From RPQJ01 sp963846315 (GTDB taxonomy: Bacteria > Pseudomonadota > Gammaproteobacteria > Steroidobacterales > Steroidobacteraceae), in NCBI GenBank assembly GCA_963846315.1, contig CAWJVM010000001.1, forward strand, positions 4,491-68,490: a stretch of DNA of 64,000 nucleotides. Reading direction: 5' to 3'. Shown piece after piece: positions 53,215 to 63,459 of the stretch. The notes below the pieces were generated by a model. It worked only from the letters and a program-made list of their open reading frames with translations. It was not told where the DNA came from and ran no database searches. The position numbers were made by a program, and so were the translations under genes. Within the stretch, counting starts at the first letter, position 1. Every line of letters begins with the position of its first letter.

Positions 53215-54840
53215 ATGGTTCGATTCACGGCATGGAACGCATTGTTCGCGCTCCTCGGCAGCACGGTCTGCGCAGCAGTCCTCCTGACGCCGGTGCAGGC
53301 AACGGCCACTGCTGGCGATGCGGCGTTCATCGTACAGACCAGCGAGGGCAAGGTTCGCGGTGTGCCCGGCCAGGGCGTGCGCGAGTTCAAGGGCATCCCT
53401 TTCGCCGCGCCGCCGGTCGCCGACTTGCGCTTCGCGCCCCCGGCCCCGGTCCAGCCCTGGCAAGGCGTGCTGGAGGCGACCACGGTGCGCGATGCCTGCC
53501 CGCAGGCTCGCCGCTTCGGTCTCACGGAAGAGAGCAACGTCGAGGACTGCCTGCACCTGAACGTCGCCGTGCCCACGGCATCGCGCAAAGAGGCGCGTCC
53601 GGTGCTCGTCTGGTTTTACGGCGGCGCCTTCGTCGGCGGCTCGACCAAGCTCTACCCGATCGATTTCCTCGCGCGCGAAGGCGACATGGTCGTCGTCTCG
53701 GTCAACTATCGGCTCGGACCGCTCGGCTTCATGGCCCACCCGGCGTTCGGCGCCGAGGCCAACGGCGGCTACGCGCTCGAGGACCAGCGTGCCGCGCTGC
53801 GCTGGGTTCAGCGCAACATCGCGGCCTTCGGCGGCGACCCTGGCAATGTGACGATTGGTGGCGTCTCCGCGGGTGCGGCGAGCGTGTGCATGCACCTGAT
53901 TTCGCCGGAACGCACGTCGGGCCTGTTCCAGAAGGCGATCATCCAGAGCGCCGGCTGCACGTTCAACATGCGCAGCGTCGACGCAGGATTGCGGACCGGC
54001 CTCGCGGTCGCGGACGTCGTCGGTTGCACCGATCCAAAGGCCGCGTTGCAGTGCCTGCGCAGCAAGCCAGTGAAGGAACTCGTAGATGCCGGCACCGTAG
54101 TCGCAGGCGCCGATTACCTCGCCTTTGCGCCGATCTACGGCAATGGCACGGTGCCACGATCTGGCGCGGAAGCCTTCGCGACCGGCAACTTCGTTCGCGT
54201 GCCGATATTGAATGGCGGCGCCAGTCACGAGATGCGGCTCTATGTCGGTTACGAAGTCGCAGCCGGCGGCAAGATCACGCTGGACAACTACCAGGATCGA
54301 CTCCGTGCCTTGTACGGTGACAATGTCGACACCGTGCTGGCGGCCTACCCCGCCGATCGCTATTCGTCCGTGCCGACTGCTCTCGGCACGGCCATGTCGG
54401 ACTTCATGCCGGGCGGTGGCCTGAACAGCTGCCTGTTCCTGCGCACGGCGTGGCTCGCGTCACGCTGGGTGCCGGTGTACCAGTACGAATTTGCGGATGA
54501 TGCGGCGCCGCCCGTCATGAAGGATCCCGGCATCGAACTCGGGGCCGTGCACACGTCCGAGATGCCGTATCAGTTCCCGGGTTTCTCGAACACGAGTGCG
54601 CTCGATGGTCCGCCGCTCGCAGCGCCGCAGCAGGAGCTTGCGCGGCAGATGGTCGCGTACTGGAGCAGCTTCATTCACACGGGGCGTCCGGCGGGCGCTG
54701 GCCTGCCCGAGTGGCAGCCGTTCGACCCCTCGCGCCAGGCGCTCAGGCTCAAGCCGGGTGCTGTCGGGATGTTCGACGCCTCCGGCGCCCATCAGTGCCC
54801 GATGTGGGAGCGGCTCTATCCGCAGGAACTCTCGCGTTGA
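53215..54840 (+). CDS. Type B carboxylesterase, exported
   Basis: 541 residues with a signal peptide (LFALLGSTVCAAVLLTPVQATA). Carboxylesterase B features: EFKGIPFAAPPV, EDCLHLNV disulfide block, oxyanion loop WFYGGAFVGGS, nucleophile elbow GGVSAGAAS, and the catalytic His in AVHTSEMPYQF. The elbow is GVSAG rather than the usual GESAG. ATG 53215 is chosen because earlier frames run through the end of the SDR gene. It hydrolyses carboxylic esters in the periplasm or outside the cell. Confidence 0.88.
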   Translation: MVRFTAWNALFALLGSTVCAAVLLTPVQATATAGDAAFIVQTSEGKVRGVPGQGVREFKGIPFAAPPVADLRFAPPAPVQPWQGVLEATTVRDACPQARRFGLTEESNVEDCLHLNVAVPTASRKEARPVLVWFYGGAFVGGSTKLYPIDFLAREGDMVVVSVNYRLGPLGFMAHPAFGAEANGGYALEDQRAALRWVQRNIAAFGGDPGNVTIGGVSAGAASVCMHLISPERTSGLFQKAIIQSAGCTFNMRSVDAGLRTGLAVADVVGCTDPKAALQCLRSKPVKELVDAGTVVAGADYLAFAPIYGNGTVPRSGAEAFATGNFVRVPILNGGASHEMRLYVGYEVAAGGKITLDNYQDRLRALYGDNVDTVLAAYPADRYSSVPTALGTAMSDFMPGGGLNSCLFLRTAWLASRWVPVYQYEFADDAAPPVMKDPGIELGAVHTSEMPYQFPGFSNTSALDGPPLAAPQQELARQMVAYWSSFIHTGRPAGAGLPEWQPFDPSRQALRLKPGAVGMFDASGAHQCPMWERLYPQELSR

Positions 54841-54847
54841 GGAGCTG

Positions 54848-55771
54848 CTAGACCGGCTGCACAGGCGTGATCGGCGTGGCCAGGCCGCCGAGCCAGTCCA
54901 TAAAGGCCTTCACGCGTTCGACGGCGTAGGCGTCCTGGCGACAGATCACGCCCCAGGCGCCCGGGCACGTCACCTGGTGCTGTACCGGTTGCACCAGGCG
55001 GCCGGCGGCCAGGTCGTCTTCGGCATAGGGCCCGTTCACCAGCGCAACGCCGCGGCCTTCCAGCGCGATCTCGAGCGCCACGGCGAGCGTGTCGACTACG
55101 ATCGCGGGTCGCATCGAATACTGCAGCTGCGCGGTTTCGAACCAGATGTCCCAGTTGTGCTGTTCCGAGTAGATCTCGACCAGCGGGAGCTCGAGCAACT
55201 GCGACGCCGTCGGGGCAGGACCGAGCCTGGCCGCGAGTGCCGGACTGCACACCGGCTTCAGCGTGTATTCGAACAGCGGCACCCAGCGGTACTCCGGGCC
55301 CGGCACCTCCGGGCAGTAGACGAGCCCGACGTCGGCGCTCGATTCGTCGAAGTCCCACTCGAATGCGCAGGTGCTGAGTTGCAACCGCACGTCCGGATGA
55401 CGCGCCACGAAATCGGGTAGCTTGCGTGCCAGCCAGCGGATCGAGGCAGTCACGTAGGTCTGCACTCGCAGCGGGGTGCCGGCACGCGTGCGGCGCACGG
55501 TCTCGGCGCCCTCGATCAGCATTTCGAGCGCGGTTCGCACGTGCTTGTAGAGCAACCGGCCCTCGGCGGTCGGCACCAGCGAACGTCCGGTGCGGGAGAA
55601 CAGCGGCACGCCCAGGTCCTGCTCGAGCACCTGGATCTGGTAGCTCACGGCCGGGTGCGTCAGGCACAACTCCTCGGCCGCCTCGCGCACGCTTTCACGT
55701 CGCGTCGTGGCCTCGAAGCCCTTGAGGGCATTCAGTGGCGGCAGCTTCCGCAGGTCGATCTTGTTGCGCAA
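54848..55771 (-). CDS. LysR-family transcriptional regulator (GcvA-like)
   Basis: 307 residues. The probable start is TTG 55771, six bases after GGAG; no ATG lies close to the family N-terminus. The winged helix (LPPLNALKGFEATTRRESVREAAEE, LTHPAVSYQIQVLEQDLGVPLF, then RTGRSLVPTAEG) is typical of the GcvA/AmpR branch. An effector domain with LRVQTYVTASIRWLARKLPDF and GRGVALVNG follows. It is convergent with the carboxylesterase (7-bp gap) and 13 bp downstream of the quinone-reductase remnant. Its target is unknown; GcvA-like relatives often control glycine or C1 genes. Confidence 0.85.
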   Translation of the reverse strand: MRNKIDLRKLPPLNALKGFEATTRRESVREAAEELCLTHPAVSYQIQVLEQDLGVPLFSRTGRSLVPTAEGRLLYKHVRTALEMLIEGAETVRRTRAGTPLRVQTYVTASIRWLARKLPDFVARHPDVRLQLSTCAFEWDFDESSADVGLVYCPEVPGPEYRWVPLFEYTLKPVCSPALAARLGPAPTASQLLELPLVEIYSEQHNWDIWFETAQLQYSMRPAIVVDTLAVALEIALEGRGVALVNGPYAEDDLAAGRLVQPVQHQVTCPGAWGVICRQDAYAVERVKAFMDWLGGLATPITPVQPV

Positions 55772-55784
55772 TCGCTTCTCCGGC

Positions 55785-56846
55785 TCAGGGCACGAGCACG
55801 ATCTTGCCTGTCTGCGCCTTGCCGAGGAAGTCGGATTGCGCCAGGGCAATGTCTGCGAGCGGGTAAACGGCTCGGACCACCGGTTGCAGCGCACCCTGCT
55901 GGATCAGCTCCACCAGGCGAGCAAACACCGCCGGTGTCGTCACCGTGCAGCCCAGCAGGCTGAGATCCTTGAGATAGAGCGTGCGCAGGTCGAGCGGCAC
56001 GACGGGCCCGGCGATCGCTCCTGCAACGGCATACCGCCCGCCTCGCTGCAGTACGTCGAGCAGTCCGGTGAAGGCGTCGCCACCGACCACGTCGACGACG
56101 ACGTCCACCGAGTCGCGGCCGAGCGCGTGGACAAGAGTTCGCGCTGCGCTCCATGGTCTGCTGCGCGCCAAGCGCGAGGACGTCCCGTGCCTTGTCGCGC
56201 TTGGTCACGGCGATGACGCGAGCCCCGCGCAATCGAGCCAGCTGCACGACCGCGGAACCGACCCCGCCGGAGGCTCCCGTCACGAGCACGGTTTCACCCT
56301 GGACGCACGTTCGCGCGCGTGAGCAGGTTCTCGGCCGTGCCGTACGCGCAGGGGAACGAGGCCAGTTCGACGTCCGTCAACGCGCTCTCGATCCGGGATG
56401 CGTTACTCGCTGGCACGGTGGCGAACTCGGCAAACCCGCCGTCGCGTTCCAGTCCGACATAACCGACGTTCGCCAATGACCTGTCGGCTGGCACGCAGTA
56501 CCGGATCGACGATTACGCGCTGGCCGATCCTGGCCTCGGCAACACCCGCGCCAACCGCGACTATCCGACCGCACACGTCAGTGCCCTGGATGCGCGGGAA
56601 GACGAACGGGTTGCCGGCCCAGCCACCGTCCGTAGCCTCGTTCGCTGCCTGGGCCACGGCGTCCGCCGTTGCCGTCGCAACAGACTTCGAATACCAGCCG
56701 ATCCGGGTATTGATGTCGGTGTTGTTGACGGCCGCCGCGCGGACTTGCACCAGGACCTCGCCCGCCGCGGGCGCTGGCACCGGGACATCGTCGCGGTACT
56801 CGAGCTGCTCGAGGCCACCGTGACCCTTGAGCAAGACGGCTTTCAT
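55785..56846 (-). pseudogene. Quinone oxidoreductase (zinc-type alcohol dehydrogenase-like) broken by three +1 shifts
   Basis: All parts of a 350-residue MDR-family enzyme are present in order but lie in successive frames. The N-terminal catalytic domain (MKAVLLKGHGGLEQLEYRDD; GTDVCGRIVAVGAGV) runs to about 56490. The GYVGLERDGGFAEFATVP segment runs to 56297. The NADPH fold (GETVLVTGASGGVGSAVVQL) runs to about 56140, and the C-terminal part (VDVVVDVVGGDAFTGLL, GKIVLVP) runs to 55785. The second break is an extra base in a run of three G (CCC at 56297-56299 on the given strand). Three independent hits in one gene look like decay, but each is a one-base insertion like those in neighbours, so it may be intact in the organism. 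Confidence 0.8.
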
Positions 56847-56886
56847 GGTGCGCGGAATCACGGCGCGGTCCTGTTGCTGCACGCGG

Positions 56887-57285
56887 TCATTGCCAGCCCG
56901 CGCGCTGGTACCCTTCGTCGGGGATCACGTAGTAGTCACCCTTGTCGGCGCAGAAGATGTGGCCCTCGGTGACGAGGCCGGTGGGTCCGTCGAACAGGCC
57001 GGTGGCAATGGAAATCCGCTCCGGCTGCGCATCCGCCTGCCAGAACAGCGTCGACCCGCACTGCGAGCAGAACGCCCGCTGCGCCGTGTTCGACGCGCGG
57101 TACCAGCGCACGTGCTCGCCCCGCAGCAGGTGGAAATCGCCTTTCGCCGCGCTCGTGGCGGACAGGTAATGCCCGGTCTGCTTGCGACACTGCGTGCAGT
57201 GGCAGGCGATCGAATTGCGCAACGGGCCGTGCACTTCGAAGACGGTCTCGCCGCAGAGGCAGGAGCCGCGATGAAGGGTGGTCAT
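56887..57285 (-). CDS. GFA-family protein (glutathione-dependent formaldehyde-activating-like)
   Basis: 132 residues with the zinc-binding pattern of the GFA/CENP-V fold: RGSCLCGETVFEVHGP, CHCTQCRKQTG and FCSQCGSTLFW. The seven Cys ligands are all present. Family members bind zinc, and the founding Gfa accelerates the glutathione-formaldehyde adduct formation; many others have no known activity. ATG 57285 overlaps the cobT stop (ATGA). In this locus a role in formaldehyde handling would fit the demethylation genes nearby, but this is inference from context. Confidence 0.87.
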   Translation of the reverse strand: MTTLHRGSCLCGETVFEVHGPLRNSIACHCTQCRKQTGHYLSATSAAKGDFHLLRGEHVRWYRASNTAQRAFCSQCGSTLFWQADAQPERISIATGLFDGPTGLVTEGHIFCADKGDYYVIPDEGYQRAGWQ

Positions 57286-59152
57286 GCCGTTTTCCTCGCG
57301 CGCGCCCTGGTCTGCGTACCCGGCGTGACAAAAAGGTCGGCGAGCTGCTCGATCATCGCGTTGCCGAGCTGCTCGACATCGGCGATCGCGACCGCCCGCT
57401 GGTAGAAGTCCGTCACGTCGTGACCGATGCCGATCGCAACCAGTTCCACGGGTGAACGGGTCTCGATCCACTTCACGACGTTGCGCAGGTGCTGCTCCAG
57501 GTACCCGCCTGGATTCGCCGAGAGCGTCGCTTCGCACAAAGGCACGCCGTCCGAGATCGCCATCAGGATCCGGCGCTGCTCGCTGCGGCGCAGGAGGCGC
57601 TCGTGCGCCCAGAGCAGGGCCTCGCCATCGACGTTGTCCTTGAGCAGGTCTTCCTTGAGCATCACGCCGAGGTGCCGGCGGGCGCGGCGATACGGCACGT
57701 CCGCCGGCTTGTAGACGATGTAGCGCAGGTCCGTGAGGCGACCCGGACCGGCAGGACGGCCGGCCTTGAGCCAGTCCTCGCGCGACTGCCCGCCGCTCCA
57801 CTTCTGCGTGGTGAACCCGAGGATTTCGACCTTGACGCCGCAGCGCTCGAGCGTGCGCGCGAGGACGTCCGCACAGAGTGCCGCCACCATGATGGGTCGG
57901 CCGCGCATCGAGCCCGAGTTGTCGAGCAGGACGGTGACGACCGTGTCCTTGAAATCGGTGTCGGATTCTTCGCGAAACGCGAGCGGAGCCAGCGGGTCGG
58001 TGACGACGCGCGCGAGGCGGGCCGGGTCGAGCGTGCCCTCCTCCAGGTCGAACTGCCAGCGCCGCGTCTGCCGGGCGAGCAGCAGGCGCTCGAGCTTGAT
58101 GGCGAGCCGCGCCACGGCAGGCTGCAGAGCTCGCGATTCGCGGTCCAGGTTGCCGCGCAACTGGCCGACTTCGTCCTCGGTACACAGCTCCGTGGCGCCC
58201 ACGATCTCATCGTGCGCCGTGGTGAAGATGCGGTAATGCCGGTTCGGATGATCGGAGTCGTCGTACATCGGCTCACGCTGCATGCGCTCGCCCGAGGGCT
58301 CGGCTTCCGGTTTGCGCTCGGGCTCGTCTTTCGCGTCGAGTCGCGATCCCACGACTTCGCCCGCATTGAGTTCCGGCGCGTCCTGCTCCATTGCGCCAGC
58401 CTGCTTTTTGACCGCTCCAAGCGGATCGGCGCCGGCCTCGTCACCGGGAACAACGGCCTCGAGCGTCTTGATCGCGGACTTGCGTCTTTCGGCGGCTGCA
58501 CCGAGTTCATGGCCCAGGTCCAGGTCTGCGACCAGGTCGTGGACTGCAAAGGCGTAGCGCTGCTGGTCAGCGACGTTTGCCGCGAGCGACTCGAGACCCT
58601 CTGCGGCACGCTTGCTGCAGGTCGTCCCGCCAGCGCAACAGGAGTTCGGCTGCCGCGGGCGGCGACGGCAGACCCGTGAGTCTTTTCGCGAACCAGCAGG
58701 GCCAGGGCCTGCGCCATGGGTGACGGACGCGCGCCGAACGGCGTCGCACCGGTCTTGCGCGTCAATTGTTCGACGAGCGCCGCGGTGAGGTTCTGCGCCA
58801 CCCCGGCCAGGACGTTGCTGCCCAGCGACTGGCAGCGCATGTCCTCGACGGCATCGAAGATCTCTCGCGCGCGCGCGCCGGTCGGTCGGAATCGGGCATG
58901 CAGCACCGGGTCGTGATACGCGCTGCGCAGCGCCAGGTGATCGGCATGGCCGCGAACGCGGGCCGCATCGGCTTCGGCGAGCGGCCACTTCACCGGCGGC
59001 AGGCGCACCGAGTTCGACGACTGGCCGGGCAGGCTCGGGCCGAAAGTCACGTCGAGTTCCTTTGCGCCCGCCAGGGCCCGCGTGGCCTGCACCAGTGCAC
59101 GCTCGCCGCGCTCCGCGGGAGCGAGCGGCGCCTGGTGTGGCCGGTTGCTCAA
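57282..59152 (-). CDS. cobT: Cobaltochelatase subunit CobT-like protein (VWA domain), two apparent +1 frameshifts
   Basis: About 622 residues after correction, close to CobT (around 630). N-terminal helical domain (EIFDAVEDMRCQSLGSNVLAG; MAQALALLVREK) in the first frame, then LTGLPSPPAAAELLLRW in the second, and AAEGLESLAANVADQQRYAF through an acidic middle region to the end in the third. Breaks are near 58677-58686 and 58603-58618. The C-terminal VWA domain has the MIDAS motif LLDNSGSMRGRP and CobT-specific blocks (FTTQKWSGG; LLKDNVDGEALLWAHERLL; ISDGVPLCEATLS). TTG 59152 overlaps the cobS stop (TTGA). With CobS and CobN the family inserts cobalt into hydrogenobyrinic acid diamide; CobN is not in view. 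Confidence 0.85.
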
Positions 59153-60132
59153 ACGACCTTCACGCGGGTGATCGCCTCCGGCAATTCGGCGGCGAACGCG
59201 CGCTGGTAGAACTCGGCGACGGTCGGCCGCTCGAGTTCGTCGCACTTGTTGAGGAACGTCACGCGGAACGCGAGGCCGATGTCGCCGAAGATCTGCGCGT
59301 TCTCGGCCCAGGCGATGACCGTGCGCGGACTCATCACGGTGGAGATGTCGCCGTTCATGAAGCCGTTGCGCGTCATGTCCGCCACGCGGACCATGGCCAT
59401 GATCGTGCGCCGCCCTGCGGCCGTGTCGTACGCGGGCGCCTTGGCCAGCACGATCGCCGCTTCGGCGTCGTGGTCGAGGTAATTGAGCGTGGTGACGATC
59501 GACCAGCGGTCCATCTGGCCCTGGTTGATCTGCTGCGTGCCGTGGTACAGGCCGCTCGTGTCGCCGAGGCCGATCGTGTTGCTCGTCGCAAAGAGCCGGA
59601 AGAACGGATGCGGGCTGATGATGCGGTTCTGGTCGAGCAGCGTCAGCTTGCCGCTCGCCTCGAGCACGCGCTGGATCACGAACATCACGTCCGGGCGGCC
59701 CGCGTCGTACTCGTCGAACACGAGCGCGATCGGACGCTGCAGCGCCCAGGGCAGCAGGCCTTCGCGGAACTCCGTGACCTGCCGTCCGTCCTTGATCACG
59801 ATGGCGTCGCGGCCCACGAGGTCGATTCGGCTCACGTGGCCGTCGAGGTTGATGCGGATCAGCGGCCAGTTGAGGCGCGCGGCCACCTGTTCGATGTGGG
59901 TCGACTTGCCCGTGCCGTGGTACCCCTGCACCATCACGCGCCGGTTGTGTCGAAACCCCGCGAGGATCGCGAGCGTGGTGTCGGGATCGAAGCGGTAGCT
60001 GTCGTCACGGTCGGGCACGTATTCGCTGTGCTGCGCAAACGCCGGCACCATCATTTCACTGTTCACGCCAAAGTCGCGCGCCGGAATCTCGATGTCCGGC
60101 CGCAGGGCAATGAGGTCGTCGGATGCCGTCAT
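59149..60132 (-). CDS. cobS: Cobaltochelatase subunit CobS-like AAA+ ATPase
   Basis: 327 residues, MoxR-type AAA+ ATPase nearly identical in layout to CobS: N-terminal EIPARDFGVNSEMMVPAFA, Walker A GYHGTGKSTHIEQVAARLNWP, Walker B ALVFDEYDAGRPDVMFVIQ, sensor 1 LFATSNTIGLGD, and a C-terminal lid with SPRTVIAWAENAQIFGDIG. It forms a hexameric chaperone ring with CobT. The gene lies one base after the aldehyde dehydrogenase stop and overlaps cobT by four bases. No other cobalamin gene is nearby, so either a corrinoid-related or a separate metal-insertion role is possible. Confidence 0.9.
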   Translation of the reverse strand: MTASDDLIALRPDIEIPARDFGVNSEMMVPAFAQHSEYVPDRDDSYRFDPDTTLAILAGFRHNRRVMVQGYHGTGKSTHIEQVAARLNWPLIRINLDGHVSRIDLVGRDAIVIKDGRQVTEFREGLLPWALQRPIALVFDEYDAGRPDVMFVIQRVLEASGKLTLLDQNRIISPHPFFRLFATSNTIGLGDTSGLYHGTQQINQGQMDRWSIVTTLNYLDHDAEAAIVLAKAPAYDTAAGRRTIMAMVRVADMTRNGFMNGDISTVMSPRTVIAWAENAQIFGDIGLAFRVTFLNKCDELERPTVAEFYQRAFAAELPEAITRVKVV

Positions 60133-60133
60133 G

Positions 60134-61630
60134 TCATGATCCCAGGTGAATCCACGCCGACTTCGTCTGCGTGTAGCTCAGCAGGCCTTCGAGGCACTTG
60201 TCGCCGCCCTGCCCCGATTGCTTGTGGCCGAGAAAGGGCGACGTCGGGTCGCCGTGGTCGAAGCAGTTGACGTAGGTCGTGCCCGCCTCGAGGCCGCGCA
60301 CGGCTTCGTGCGCCGAACGCAGGTTGCTGGTCCAGACCGAACCGGCGAGACCGTAGATCGTGTCGTTGGCGATGCGCAGCGCGTCCTGCAGGCCATCGAC
60401 TTCGATCAGCGCGGCGACTGGCCCGAAGATTTCTTCCTGCGCGATCGTCATGCGGTTATCGACGTGGGTGAACAACGCCGGGTTGACGTAGAAGCCCGGC
60501 CGGTCCGGGACGTCGCCACCGAACTCGAGCTTCGCGCCCTCTTCGCGGCCCTTGGCGATGTAACCCAGCACCCGCTCGTGCTGCTTCTTCGTGACCAGCG
60601 GTCCCATGTTCGTTTCTGGATCGAGCGGGTCACCGGCAACGTACGCCTTTTGCCCGCGTTCGATGAAGCGCGCCGTGAATTCCTTCGCGATGCGCTTGTC
60701 GACGAGCAGGCGCGAACCCGCGCTGCAGACCTCGCCCATCACGCCGAAGATGCCGTTGATGGCGTAGGTGACGGCGCGGTCCATGTCCTCGAGGTCGGCG
60801 AGGAAGATCTGCGGCGACTTGCCGCCGCATTCGAGACTCACGCGCTTCATGTTCGACTGGCCGGCGTAGACGAGCATCTTCTTGCCCGTCACCGTCGAGC
60901 CGGTGAATGAGATCTTGGCGACGTCGTTATGCAGCGCCAGCGGCGCGCCGGCATCGGCGCCGTAGCCATTGATCACGTTGAGCACGCCCGGAGGTGCGCC
61001 GGCTTCGACGAACAATTCGGCGAGCAGCAGGGCCGACAACGGCGCCTGCTCGGCGGGTTTCAGCACCACGGAGTTGCCGGCGGCGAGTGCGGGCGCAATC
61101 TTCCACGCGATCTGCATCAGCGGGTAGTTCCACGGCGTGATGCAGCCGACCACGCCGAGCGGTTCGCGCAACGTGTAATGAAAGGCATCGACTGCGGTCG
61201 CGGTGACCGTGCCTTCAACCTTGTCGGACAGTTCCGCGAAGTAGCGGAACGTCAGGGCCGACTGCGGCACGTCCACGGCCACCATGTCCCGCACGGGCTT
61301 GCCCATGCACAGCGAGTCGAGCAGCGTGAAGCGCGCGGTGTGCTTCTCGATCAGGGCCGCGAGTCGATTCAGGACCTCCAGCCGATCGCGCGGAGCCATC
61401 CGACGCCAGGTGCCTTCCCTGAACGCGCGGCGCCCGCTGGCGACCGCTGCGTCGATATCCGTGGCGTCGCCCGCGGCGATCTCGCACAGCGGTTCGGCGG
61501 TTGCAGGATTGACGACGGTGAACCGCCCGGCCCGGGCCGCAACGTGTTCGCCGTGAATGTAGTGGCCGGTCGAATAGCGCAGCTCGGCGGCCAGGCGGTG
61601 CCACTCGGCGCGGCTTTGCGGAACGGGCAT
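60134..61630 (-). CDS. Aldehyde dehydrogenase, betaine/gamma-aminobutyraldehyde type
   Basis: 498 residues. NAD-dependent aldehyde dehydrogenase with all active-site elements: oxyanion Asn in PWNYPLMQIAWKIAPALAAG, KPAEQAPLSALLLAE, general base Glu in SLECGGKSPQIF and nucleophile Cys in GEVCSAGSRL; C-terminal CFDHGDPTSPFLGHKQSG. The sequence is of the betaine aldehyde/PuuC group. With the GMC oxidase and MttB-type gene in the window it may act on betaine aldehyde. It is the first gene of the minus-strand run that continues through cobS, cobT and GFA, and is divergent from the methyltransferase gene (216-bp gap). Confidence 0.88.
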   Translation of the reverse strand: MPVPQSRAEWHRLAAELRYSTGHYIHGEHVAARAGRFTVVNPATAEPLCEIAAGDATDIDAAVASGRRAFREGTWRRMAPRDRLEVLNRLAALIEKHTARFTLLDSLCMGKPVRDMVAVDVPQSALTFRYFAELSDKVEGTVTATAVDAFHYTLREPLGVVGCITPWNYPLMQIAWKIAPALAAGNSVVLKPAEQAPLSALLLAELFVEAGAPPGVLNVINGYGADAGAPLALHNDVAKISFTGSTVTGKKMLVYAGQSNMKRVSLECGGKSPQIFLADLEDMDRAVTYAINGIFGVMGEVCSAGSRLLVDKRIAKEFTARFIERGQKAYVAGDPLDPETNMGPLVTKKQHERVLGYIAKGREEGAKLEFGGDVPDRPGFYVNPALFTHVDNRMTIAQEEIFGPVAALIEVDGLQDALRIANDTIYGLAGSVWTSNLRSAHEAVRGLEAGTTYVNCFDHGDPTSPFLGHKQSGQGGDKCLEGLLSYTQTKSAWIHLGS

Positions 61631-61846
61631 GGAAGACCTCGGGAAATCGGGGGTCGCAGATCATGGCGACCGGCGCGCAAGTTTAACGATTTCGGGATCC
61701 TCGCGACCGGTCGACTGGACGGTTTCGCAGCGGCTGCTTTTCCCGGTTGGTAGATAAAACTTTAGGCGACTGGCCGCGCTATTGTGCGAGTCTTGCGTGC
61801 GCGAGGACAGGTTCCCTGCCCGGCGCCGAAACCTACGGAGTGGCAC

Positions 61847-63443
61847 GTGACCGATACCCCGACCCCGGCTCGCCGGCCGTCCGGGCGCGACGCCCGCAGG
61901 GCGCAGCGCGCGGGCCCCCTGCCCGACCATCTCCGCCCCGTGAAGCCCGGCATGGAATCCGGGCGTTACCAGCCCCTGACGCCGGATGACGTCCAGAAGA
62001 TCCACCGGACGGCCCTGCGGCTCCTGTCCGAGGTCGGCCTGGCCGACGCGCCGGAAAGCGGCGTCGAGTACCTGACCCGCGCTGGCTGCACGCTGAACGA
62101 CAACGGTCGGTTGCTGTTCCCCGCCTCGCTGGTCGAGGACACGCTGGCCAAGGCGGCCCGGCATTTCGTGCTGCACGCGCAAGACCCGCGTTACGACCTC
62201 GAGCCCTGGGGCAAGCGCAGCTATTTCGGTACGGCCGGCGCCGCCGTCAACATGGTCGATCCGCGCACCGGTTACCGTGAATCGACGATCAAGGACCTGT
62301 TCGACATCGGCCGCATCGTCGACGTGATGGAGCACATCCACTTTTTCCAGCGCGCCGTCGTGCCGCGTGACATCCCCGATCCGTTCGAGATGGATTTCAA
62401 CACCTGCTACGCCGCCGTGTCGTCGACGACGAAGCACGTCGGCAGCAGCTGGGTGCAGCCGGAGCACGTCGAGGCCTCGCTCGAGATGCTGCACCTGATC
62501 GCCGGCGGCGAGCAGCAGTGGCGCGAGCGTCCGTTCGTGAGCCAGTCGAACTGTTTCGTCGTGCCGCCGATGAAGTTTGCGACCGACGCCTGCAAGTGCC
62601 TCGAAGTGGCGGTCCGCGGCGGCATGCCCGTGCTGCTGCTTTCGGCCGGCCAGGCCGGCGCCACGGCACCCGCGGCTCTCGCGGGCGCGCTCGCCCAGGA
62701 AGTGGCGGAGGTCCTCGCGGGCCTCGTGTACGTGAACGCGATCAAGCCGGGGCACCCGGCCATCTTCGGTACCTGGTGCTTCGTGTCCGACCTGCGCACC
62801 GGCGCGATGTCGGGCGGCAGCCCCGAGCAGGCGTTGCTCTCCGCCGCGGCGGGCCAGATGTCGCACTTCTACGACCTGACGGGCGGTACGGCCTCCGGCA
62901 TGACCGACTCGAAGCTGCCCGACGGCCAGGCGGGCGCCGAGAAAGCACTCAATCACGCGCTGGTCGGCAACGCGGGCGCGAACATGATCTACGAGTCGGC
63001 CGGCATGCACGCGAGCCTGCTCGGCTTCTCGCTCGAAAGCCTGGTGATCGACAACGACATCATCGGCGCCACGCAGCGCACGATCAAAGGCATCGAAGTG
63101 AACGACGAGCGCCTGTCCTTCGAGACGATCAAGGACGTCTGTCTCAACGGGCCGGGCCATTTCCTCGGCAGCGACCAGACGCTGCAGCTGATGCAGACCG
63201 AGTACCTCTATCCAGGCGTCGGCGACCGCAAGAGTCCCAACGAGTGGAACGAACAGGGCGCGCTCGACGTCGCGCAGCGCGCGATGGCGAAGGTCGAGGA
63301 AATTCTCGGCCACCACTTTCCCGTCACATGTCGCAGAAGCCGTCGATGCCGAAATCCGCCGTCGCTTCCCGGTGAAGCTCGACCGGGCGCACATGCCGCC
63401 GCCCGTCGATTCGGCGGCCGCGCGACGAGTCGGTTCACGCTGA
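61847..63443 (+). CDS. MttB-family (non-pyrrolysine) methylamine/betaine methyltransferase, apparent +1 frameshift
   Basis: About 531 residues after correction. GTG 61847 follows GGAG with a 6-bp spacer. The COG5598 TIM-barrel is clear: YQPLTPDDVQKIHRTALRLL, FGTAGAAVNMVDPRTG, STTKHVGSSWVQPEHVE, VRGGMPVLLLSAGQAGATAP, FGTWCFVSDLRTGAMSGGSP, LPDGQAGAEKAL, and MHASLLGFSLESLVIDN. No in-frame TAG occurs, so it is of the MtgB-like type that demethylates glycine betaine or related quaternary amines onto a corrinoid protein. At 63317-63322 one extra base in the TTTCCC run shifts the frame; the real C-terminus (HVAEAVDAEIRRRFPVKL) ends at 63443. No corrinoid-protein gene is seen in this window. Confidence 0.87.
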
Positions 63444-63459
63444 GCGAGAGCCGGGACCG

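Noticed and set aside
61847..63443. Pyrrolysine-containing MttB
   Set aside because: No in-frame TAG codon was found in the reading frame; the gene belongs to the non-pyrrolysine branch.
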